Below, piece by piece: positions 16,536 through 22,362 of a stretch of 64,000 bases of DNA. Position numbers and translations under genes: made by a program. The stretch lies in contig JAUXTN010000246.1 in NCBI GenBank assembly GCA_030684355.1, positions 1 to 64,000 of the forward strand, read 5' to 3'. The notes beneath the pieces were generated by a model. It was not told the DNA's origin and searched no databases. It was given only the letters and a program-made list of their open reading frames with translations. Source of the stretch: Pseudomonadota bacterium (GTDB lineage Bacteria; Myxococcota_A; UBA796; SXON01). The first letter of the stretch is position 1. Each line of letters starts with the position of its first letter.

Positions 16536-19064
16536 ATGCCGACCCTCCTTCTCTCCCTGCTGGCGATGGCGCTCGCGCCCCTCGCGGACCGCGTGCTGCG
16601 TGGCCGTCCGCGCGCGGCGGGGTTCACGGACGGGCTCGTGCAGGTCGTGGTGGGCGGCATCCTGCTCGTGCACGTGGTGCCCTTCGGGCTCGCGGCGGCG
16701 GGCTGGCCCGCGCTCTTGACGCTCGGCGGCGGCGCGATGGTCGGGCTCCTTGCGCACCAGGTGCCCGGCGGCGAGCGGTCGGCCGGGGCCCTGGCGGTCT
16801 TGGCGCTGCTCCTGCACGCCGGCATCGACGGGGCCGCGCTCGCGGCGCCGGACGAGCACGGGCAGCACGCCGGCGAGGGCATGCTGGCGTGGGCGGTCGT
16901 CCTGCACACGCTCCCGGTGGGGCTCGCCACCTGGCGGATCAGCTCGCAGCGCGCGGGCCCGCGGTTCGCGGTGGGCCTGCTCGTCGCGACCGGCGCCGTG
17001 ACCGTGGCGGGATGGTTCGCCGCGGACGGCCTGCTGGCCGGGGCCTCCCCCGCCGCGCTGGGCCTCGCGGAGTGCGCCGTGGCCGGGGCCCTCCTGCACG
17101 TGCTGGGGCACGCCGGCGAGGATCTGCCGCGGCGCCCCGCCGGGTGGGGCGGGCTCGTGGGCGTCGGCATCGTGGCGGTGCTCGCATACGGAGATCCGCT
17201 CCCGCCCGCCCACGCGGGCGAGCTCGACGCGGTGCGGGCGTTCACGACGCTGCTCCTGGAGATCGCGCCCGCCTTGCTGCTCGGCTACCTCGCGTCCGCC
17301 GCGCTCCGGATCGTCGGCCCCGGGTCCGTGGCCGGGTGGCTGGGCGCGCGTACCGACCGGGCGAACGCCGGCGTGGACGGGGGCGGGGGCGGGGGCGGAC
17401 GTGGACTCGGAACCGGTGGCGGTGGCCCCGGCGGGCGCCTGGCCGACGCCCTGCGCGGCGTCTTCATGGGCGTCGCCGTGCCCGTGTCCTCCTGCGCGGC
17501 CCCCCCGGCCTACCGCACCGTGCTGGCCCGCGGGGCGCCCATGGCGGCCGCGCTCGCGTTCCTCGTCGCGGGCCCCGAGGTGGGCGTCGGCACCGTGTTC
17601 GTGAGCCTCCCCCTCCTCGGGATGAAGCTCACCGGCCTGCGCATCGCGGCGGCGGTCGCGGTCGCGCTGCTCGTCGCGCTCCTCCTCGCCCAGCGGAGCG
17701 GGCCCGGCCAGCCCGCTCCCCCCGCGTCGCCTCGCCCGCCGCTGTCCGCCCGCATCCGTGCCGGCGTGGCGTTCGGGCTCGTCGAGACCGTCGACCACAC
17801 CGCGCCGTGGATCCTCCTCGGGCTCGGCATCGCCGCGCTCACCGAGCCCCTCCTCGCAACCGGCGCGCTCGCGGCCGTGCCCGGCCCGCTGGCCGTCGTC
17901 GTGGCCACGCTCATCGGCCTCCCCGCGTACGTGTGCGCCACGGGAGCCACCCCGCTCGTAGCGATGCTCCTCCACAAGGGGCTCTCGACGGGCGCCGCCC
18001 TCGCGTTCCTGCTCACGGGGCCCGCCACCAACCCCGCGACCTTCGCGCTGCTGCGCCGCCTGCACGGCAACGCCGTCGCCCTCCGCTTCGGCCTCGGCGT
18101 GGCGCTCGCATCCATCGCGATCGGCCTCGCGGTCGATCTCCTCCTCCCGCCCGTGGCGGTCCCGGCGCTGCACGTCGCCTCGGCGAACGAGCCGAGCTGG
18201 GTCGCGATCGGCGCCGCGATGGTGGTCCTGGCGCTCTTCGCGGCCGCGCTCGTCCGCAACGGCGCCGCGGGCTTCCTGGAACCCCTCCTCCACCCCCACG
18301 CCTACGCCCACGAGGGCACGAGGCACTCGCACGGGGCGCACTCCCACACCCACGCACACCGGATGGTGGACGAGGGGCGCGGGGAGCATGGGCATCGGCA
18401 CGAGCACGGGCACGGGCGCGATCATGGGCGGGGGCACGGGCACGCGGGCGGGCGCGGCACGGAGGGTGAGAGCGAGCCTCGGCGGATGGTCGGTACCCGG
18501 GAAGCGGACGAGCACGGGGACGGGCACGCGGGCGGGGGCGGCACGGAGGGTGAGAGCGAGCCTCGGCGGATGGTCGGTACCCGGGAAGCGGACGAGCACG
18601 GGGACGGGCAGGGGCAGCACGAGCACGAGCACGAGCAGCACGAGCACGGGCACGGGCACGGGCACGGGCACGGGCACGGGCACGGGCACGGGCAGCACGA
18701 GCACGGGCACGGGCACGCGCAGGGGCACGGGCAGGAGCAGCACGAGCACGAGCACGGGCACGGGCACGGGCACGGGCAGGGGCAGGGGCACGGGCACGGG
18801 CACGGGCAGCACGAGCACGGGCAGGGGCAGGGGCACGAGCACGAGCACGAGCAGGGGCAGGGGCAGGGGCAGGGGCAGGGGCAGGGGCACGAGCAGCACG
18901 AGCACGGGCACGGGCACGTGCACGGGCACGTGGCCGAAACCGAGCGCGAGAGGGAGCCTCGGCTGATGGTCGGCACCCGGGAACCGGACGTGCGCGAGCA
19001 CGTTCAGGAGCCGGTGGAGGACGAGGGGTTGAGCCCTCACGGGCCGGGGCGGCGGGAGAGCTGA
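16536..19064 (+). CDS. DUF318-type permease with extreme His-rich metal-binding tail
   Basis: An 842-residue membrane protein. Residues ~1-250 form about seven hydrophobic helices with His in or near them (LLAHQVPGG, LLHAGIDGAALAAPDEHGQH). Residues ~250-565 match the permease family (DUF318/SO_0444 type) thought to export Cu or Zn, with the landmark VPVSSCAAPPAYRTVLARGAP. The tail (residues ~585-842) is built of GH, EH, GQ and QH units containing dozens of His. It includes a 28-residue exact tandem repeat (TEGESEPRRMVGTREADEHG) with a third degenerate copy. Metal sequestration by the tail is inferred. A Fur/Zur regulator lies 0.7 kb downstream, on the opposite strand. Confidence 0.8.
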   Translation: MPTLLLSLLAMALAPLADRVLRGRPRAAGFTDGLVQVVVGGILLVHVVPFGLAAAGWPALLTLGGGAMVGLLAHQVPGGERSAGALAVLALLLHAGIDGAALAAPDEHGQHAGEGMLAWAVVLHTLPVGLATWRISSQRAGPRFAVGLLVATGAVTVAGWFAADGLLAGASPAALGLAECAVAGALLHVLGHAGEDLPRRPAGWGGLVGVGIVAVLAYGDPLPPAHAGELDAVRAFTTLLLEIAPALLLGYLASAALRIVGPGSVAGWLGARTDRANAGVDGGGGGGGRGLGTGGGGPGGRLADALRGVFMGVAVPVSSCAAPPAYRTVLARGAPMAAALAFLVAGPEVGVGTVFVSLPLLGMKLTGLRIAAAVAVALLVALLLAQRSGPGQPAPPASPRPPLSARIRAGVAFGLVETVDHTAPWILLGLGIAALTEPLLATGALAAVPGPLAVVVATLIGLPAYVCATGATPLVAMLLHKGLSTGAALAFLLTGPATNPATFALLRRLHGNAVALRFGLGVALASIAIGLAVDLLLPPVAVPALHVASANEPSWVAIGAAMVVLALFAAALVRNGAAGFLEPLLHPHAYAHEGTRHSHGAHSHTHAHRMVDEGRGEHGHRHEHGHGRDHGRGHGHAGGRGTEGESEPRRMVGTREADEHGDGHAGGGGTEGESEPRRMVGTREADEHGDGQGQHEHEHEQHEHGHGHGHGHGHGHGHGQHEHGHGHAQGHGQEQHEHEHGHGHGHGQGQGHGHGHGQHEHGQGQGHEHEHEQGQGQGQGQGQGHEQHEHGHGHVHGHVAETEREREPRLMVGTREPDVREHVQEPVEDEGLSPHGPGRRES
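18438..18605 (+). repeat. 84-base tandem duplication inside the His-rich tail
   Basis: Two nearly identical 84-base copies (18438-18521 and 18522-18605) each encode 28 residues that include SEPRRMVGTREADEHGDG. A degenerate third copy (EREREPRLMVGTREPD) lies at ~18945-18990. Between them, 18610-18930 is made of GGGCAC/GGGCAG hexamer runs, which are prone to slippage. Tail length is therefore likely to vary between strains in steps of two residues. Confidence 0.85.
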
Positions 19065-19180
19065 CGGCGGTGGGCGCGCGGCGGGAGCCGCCACGAGCGG
19101 GAGCCTCGACCGAGGCCCGGCGCGACGCAGCTCGACGACACCACGGCGACGGCGCCCGGACCGACCGCCACGGCGTCCCC

Positions 19181-19354
19181 TGCCATTCGACGGGGGGCCT
19201 GCGCCAGGGTTCCCCTCCAGTGGCAGGTAAACGGCCCCGAATCGGCCACTCAGGTGGGGTCCCGGGTCCAGGCCCCCCTCTGAGTGGCCGATCTCGGTCC
19301 TTCTGGCTGCCATTCGAGGGGGGGCCTGCCACAGGGCCCCCCTCGAATGGCAGC
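19181..19354. repeat. three tandem long palindromes (BIME-like)
   Basis: Hairpin 1 (19181-19225) has arms starting TGCCA and ending TGGCA. Hairpin 2 (19241-19292) has perfect 13-base arms ATCGGCCACTCAG. Hairpin 3 (19306-19354) has perfect 14-base arms GCTGCCATTCGAGG with further G-run pairing inside. Hairpins 1 and 3 share GCCATTCGA and the core GGGGGGCCTG; hairpin 2 is a divergent cousin. The spacing between them is ~15 bases. The array resembles clustered REP/BIME elements. Confidence 0.75.
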
Positions 19355-19635
19355 GCGGCGTCACGCGATGCGGGCGTTCGACGCGACCACGCCAGCGGCC
19401 CCCGACCGAGCTGTCGACGGTCGACAACCCGATGGCCGACAGCTCGATCCTCCAGAACCGCCCCTCCCTCCCCGAAGAGCGCGAGGGCACCGGAGGGCGC
19501 GCGGGCGCGTCAGCGACCGCGCGGTTCGGCCGCCCCGGCGCGGGCGCCGGGGGAGGCCAACGGAGGAGCGAAGCGACGACCCCGGAGGCGACCGACCCCG
19601 CGTCCGCGCGGGGGCGCGCCCAGACCCGGCCGATC

Positions 19636-19666
19636 TTCCCGGCGGGTGACCAAACCCAGCCGGGAA
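19636..19666. terminator. bidirectional hairpin in convergent spacer
   Basis: The arms TTCCCGGC-G-GGGT and ACCC-A-GCCGGGAA pair almost perfectly around a six-base loop (GACCAA). Between converging genes, this could end transcription from both sides. No T-run is present. Confidence 0.4.
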
Positions 19667-19740
19667 CACCGGCGATCCGGAGGCGGCCCGGTTCGGGTGG
19701 CTCCGCGCTTGCGCCGGGCGCGAACGGCGCGTAGTAAACG

Positions 19741-19794
19741 GAGCTTCGCCGACCCGATAACGCCACAGGCCGTGCGCTAGCCGGCCTGGCTACC
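19741..19794 (-). repeat. 55-base stop-codon-associated repeat, copy B
   Basis: This is the reverse-strand partner of the element at 13844-13899. Read on the minus strand it starts GGTAGCCAGGCCGGC, where TAG is the stop codon of the Fur-family gene, and ends GGTCGGCGAAGCTC. It keeps the CAGGCCG/CGGCCTG-type stem (7 bases) that could terminate transcription. Confidence 0.75.
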
Positions 19795-20239
19795 CCGCGG
19801 CCTCGCACCGATCGCAGCGGCCACGGAGCTGGATCGCCACCTTTCCGAGGCGGACCGCGCCCGGGAGCGGCCCCGACGGGACGGGGATGACCACGTCGGG
19901 CAGGCACGCCACGTCCCCGCAGACCGTGCAGAGGAAGTGGGGGTGATCGACGTCCTGGTGGCCCGGGGCGAGCGGCGCGGTGGCGAGCTCGTAGCGCCAC
20001 ACGTGGTCACCCAGGTCGGCGCGCCGCAGGATGCCGACCTCCGTGAGGTCGACGAGGTTGCGGTAGAGCGTGGCGCGATCCCAACCGTCTTCGGCGAGCG
20101 CGGCGGTGATCTCGGGGTGGCTCGACGCGGTGGCCCGGCCGCCGAGGACCCGGAGCACGGCGACCCGCGCCGCGGTCGCCCGGAGCCCTGCGGCGCGGAG
20201 GCGCTCGCGAAGGTCGGCGTCCGTCGTGGTGTCAGACAT
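19790..20239 (-). CDS. Fur/Zur family metal-responsive regulator
   Basis: This 149-residue protein has an N-terminal winged helix (RLRAAGLRATAARVAVLRVLGG) with the Fur recognition pattern WDRATLYRNLVDLTEVGILRR. The dimerisation domain contains HPHFLCTVCGD and a C-terminal CDRC, the two CXXC pairs of a structural zinc site. Several His residues (HQDVDHPHF) suit a regulatory site. Its position near the His-tailed permease suggests a zinc or copper sensor of Zur type. A perfect TGCAACCGCGTTGCA dyad lies 22-36 bases before the ATG and could allow autoregulation. Confidence 0.88.
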   Translation of the reverse strand: MSDTTTDADLRERLRAAGLRATAARVAVLRVLGGRATASSHPEITAALAEDGWDRATLYRNLVDLTEVGILRRADLGDHVWRYELATAPLAPGHQDVDHPHFLCTVCGDVACLPDVVIPVPSGPLPGAVRLGKVAIQLRGRCDRCEAAG

Positions 20240-20260
20240 GGGGCCCCGGGCTGCTGCGAC

Positions 20261-20275
20261 TGCAACCGCGTTGCA
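20261..20275. promoter_or_regulatory. dyad operator candidate upstream of Fur-family gene
   Basis: TGCAAC-CGC-GTTGCA is a perfect 15-base palindrome located 22 bases before the start codon of the Fur-family gene. The half-site GTTGCA also occurs before the His-tailed permease at 16495-16501. Autoregulation is inferred. Confidence 0.4.
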
Positions 20276-20282
20276 TTAACCA

Positions 20283-20604
20283 CACGGCGGCCGACCTGCC
20301 TACGCGCACCCGCAGCCGCGGGTGAAGTCCTTCTTCGCCGCGGCGCGCCAGCCCTCGATCCCTTCGCGGGCGATCAGCGCGGCGCGCCCGAGGGCGGCCG
20401 CGCCGGCGGCCCATCACGACGCCGGGCGAGGGTGTAGACGAGGCCGCCGGCGAACAGCACGGCGGACGGCGCTGACGACGACGGCGGGACCGTGCTGCTC
20501 GGGTGGCGCTTCCGGGGGTGGCCATCCCACCGTAGGAGGGCGGCGGCGCCCGGGCACCCGAGCGAGCCGGGGCGGACGATCGACATCGATCTTGCCCCGG
20601 CGGG
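20283..20604. other. spacer between Fur-family gene and tRNA-Pro
   Basis: No intact gene is seen. On the minus strand there is a run ending in AAKKDFTRGCGCA and stop (20300-20302), reminiscent of small Cys-tailed membrane proteins. It has no start, and the hydrophobic stretch AVLFAGGLVYTLARR upstream is in another frame. This may be a decayed small gene; otherwise nothing is recognisable. Confidence 0.35.
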
Positions 20605-20632
20605 TTGACGCGAAGGGGGGCCTTCGGATAAC
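20605..20632 (+). promoter_or_regulatory. sigma-70-type promoter of tRNA-Pro
   Basis: TTGACG at 20605-20610 and GATAAC at 20627-20632, with a 16-base spacer, lie just upstream of the tRNA. The -35 matches five of six consensus bases and the -10 matches four. Confidence 0.55.
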
Positions 20633-20643
20633 AATGCGCACGC

Positions 20644-20719
20644 CGGGGTGTGGCGCAGCTGGTAGCGCGCTTGGTTCGGGACCAAGAGGCCGCAAGTTCG
20701 AATCTTGTCACCCCGACCA
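20644..20719 (+). tRNA. tRNA-Pro (anticodon CGG)
   Basis: The acceptor stem CGGGGTG pairs with CACCCCG. The anticodon stem CTTGG/CCAAG encloses the loop TTCGGGA, giving anticodon CGG for proline codon CCG. The T-arm contains GTTCGAAT. Discriminator A and an encoded CCA (20717-20719) end the gene. The last 12 bases overlap the 3' end of the convergent serine recombinase gene, which marks the tRNA as the integration site of the element that follows. Confidence 0.95.
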
Positions 20720-22285
20720 TACCGGATGGCGCAGGGTCCCACCAAGGGATTCTGCGCCATCCTCGTTTTTGGCACTCGCGAGTTCTGCAAGTGCATCGAA
20801 GGGTTTCCGGTACGTCGGCACCACGACTCCCGAGCGCAATTCGCAGTTCGAAAGAAGCAGATTGAGCAGCTTCCTCTGTTGCGACGGCTCTTTGGTGAGA
20901 TACAGGTCGTACGCCGAACTTACGAGTTCTAAGACCTCCAGGGCCGTATCCATGACCTTGTGGTCGACCCGGGCGTACCGCTCGATGTCCTCGTGGGCGG
21001 ACTGCATCCCTTCCTCCCACTCCAGGCGCTTGCGGGCGAAGAAGGCCTCGTCGACGCGGCCCTCGAGCTTGTCCTCGTAGGCCTTGTCGAGCATGCGGCG
21101 GAGGCGGTCGTAGCGGGCGCGTGCGTCGGCGAGGCGGATCGTGGTCTCGCGCACGACGTCGACGCGGGACGCCTTCAACGCGCGCGTGGCGAACGCGAGC
21201 TTGTCGGGGGGGAGTTGGAGCCCCTTGACCACCACGTGGGCGAACTGCTCGGTGATGCGCTCCTCGCGCACGTAGGAGGACAGCTCGCACAGCTGCGCGC
21301 AGCGGTAGTAGGTGTACTTCTTCTTCTTCATCTCGGCGGTGATGGCGGCCCCGCAGCCGCAGGTCATCAGCCCCTGGTAGACGAAGTTGCGCGGGGCGGG
21401 CCGGGTGTCGGGGAACCCGTCGAGGCGGTCCTGCACGCGCTGCCACAGCTCGCGTGTCACCAGGGTGGGATCCTTGCCCCGGTAGATGGTGCCCGCGAAG
21501 CGGAACTCGCCAGCGTAGATCGGGTTCCGGAGGATGAGGTGCAGCGCGCTGGGGTTGAGCTTGCCCCCGCGGCGCCCGGTCAGGTTGTAGTTCTTCGAGT
21601 ACGCGACGAGGTCCTGGATGGAGTGCTGGCCCCGGTCGTAGAGGTCGAACAGGTTGCGCACGAGGACGGCGCGCTCGGGGTCGGGGACGATGAAGCTCTT
21701 GTCCCCGTCGCGCCGGTTCAGGTACCCGAAGGGGGCGACGCTGGGCCAGTACCCCTCCTCGGCCTTCATGAACATGCCCTTCTTGACCTCCTCGGAGAGG
21801 TTGTCGACGTAGTTCTTGGCCATCAGCACCTTGATGCCGTGCATGAATTTCTCGGAGGACCGCGAGTCCTCGGAGACGACGATGTTCTCCTTCACCAGGT
21901 GGATCTCGGTCTTCATCTCGTCGACCGTGACCCAGTCCTTCAGGTTGCGGTACAGGCGGTCGGTCTTCTCGACGAGCACGGCGGGCGGGTTCTGGTGCCG
22001 CTTGCGGACGTAGGCGAGCATCCTCTGGAAGTGGACGCGCCCCGTCCGCTTGGCGGTCTCCACGTCGATGAACTCTTCGAGGATGTGGAACCCGCGATCG
22101 GCTGCGTACTCGCGGAGCAGCTTCTGCTGGGCGGGGATGGAGAAGCCCTCGCGCTCCTGGTCGCGGGAGGAGACGCGCGCGTACAGGACGGCGGGGCGGC
22201 GAGGGGGAGCCGGGGGCTCGACGATGGTGGGCTTCGAGGGGCTGCGGTCGCGACTGCTGTAGCGCACGTTGAACTCCGGGCCCAC
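20708..22285 (-). CDS. large serine recombinase (site-specific integrase)
   Basis: This 525-residue protein has a resolvase catalytic domain (residues ~32-180) with the nucleophile Ser39 in YARVSSRDQEREGFS and the Arg motif EKTDRLYRNLKD. A recombinase domain follows, with PFGYLNRRDG and RNPIYAGEF. A zinc-ribbon Cys set (MTCGCGAAI, YYRCAQLC) and a coiled C-terminal region (residues ~350-480) complete the large serine integrase layout. The start is GTG 22285. The last codons and stop lie inside the tRNA-Pro 3' end on the other strand, as expected for an integrase abutting its attachment site. Confidence 0.93.
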   Translation of the reverse strand: MGPEFNVRYSSRDRSPSKPTIVEPPAPPRRPAVLYARVSSRDQEREGFSIPAQQKLLREYAADRGFHILEEFIDVETAKRTGRVHFQRMLAYVRKRHQNPPAVLVEKTDRLYRNLKDWVTVDEMKTEIHLVKENIVVSEDSRSSEKFMHGIKVLMAKNYVDNLSEEVKKGMFMKAEEGYWPSVAPFGYLNRRDGDKSFIVPDPERAVLVRNLFDLYDRGQHSIQDLVAYSKNYNLTGRRGGKLNPSALHLILRNPIYAGEFRFAGTIYRGKDPTLVTRELWQRVQDRLDGFPDTRPAPRNFVYQGLMTCGCGAAITAEMKKKKYTYYRCAQLCELSSYVREERITEQFAHVVVKGLQLPPDKLAFATRALKASRVDVVRETTIRLADARARYDRLRRMLDKAYEDKLEGRVDEAFFARKRLEWEEGMQSAHEDIERYARVDHKVMDTALEVLELVSSAYDLYLTKEPSQQRKLLNLLLSNCELRSGVVVPTYRKPFDALAELASAKNEDGAESLGGTLRHPVWSG

Positions 22286-22362
22286 CGTTGGGCCGGTTCA
22301 AGTTGACATAATCGGAACCGATTGGAAACCCGCCACCCGATCGTCAGGGGCCGGTTCGTGCT
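22286..22362. promoter_or_regulatory. recombinase upstream region with AATCGG dyad
   Basis: The dyad AATCGG-AA-CCGATT (22320-22333) lies 35 bases before the recombinase GTG and right after the primase stop. It could be an operator for the recombinase. No convincing -10/-35 pair is identified. Confidence 0.35.

Larger units (their letters stand above)
19065..19789. other. 725-base non-coding spacer rich in hairpins
   Basis: No convincing gene is present. Frames on both strands lack a ribosome site and recognisable domains. The spacer holds three adjacent long hairpins (19181-19354), a hairpin GAGCTGTCG/CGACAGCTC (19408-19445), a hairpin with arms TTCCCGGC-GGGT and ACCC-GCCGGGAA (19636-19666), and copy B of the 55-base repeat at its right end. 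It separates the permease and Fur-family genes, which converge on it. Confidence 0.6.

Noticed and set aside
18600..18930. Regular short repeats resembling a CRISPR or other repeat array
   Set aside because: The units are 6 bases, have no spacers, and continue the permease reading frame as GH/GQ/EH codons. This is coding low-complexity sequence.
19432..19734. A 100-codon open frame in the hairpin-rich spacer
   Set aside because: It has no ribosome site or domain, and it runs through hairpins and a repeat. Composition matches non-coding high-GC sequence.
20300..20430. Possible small Cys-tailed membrane protein (ends TRGCGCA) next to the Fur-family gene
   Set aside because: The hydrophobic part and the Cys tail are in different frames and there is no start codon or ribosome site. 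It is at most a decayed fragment.
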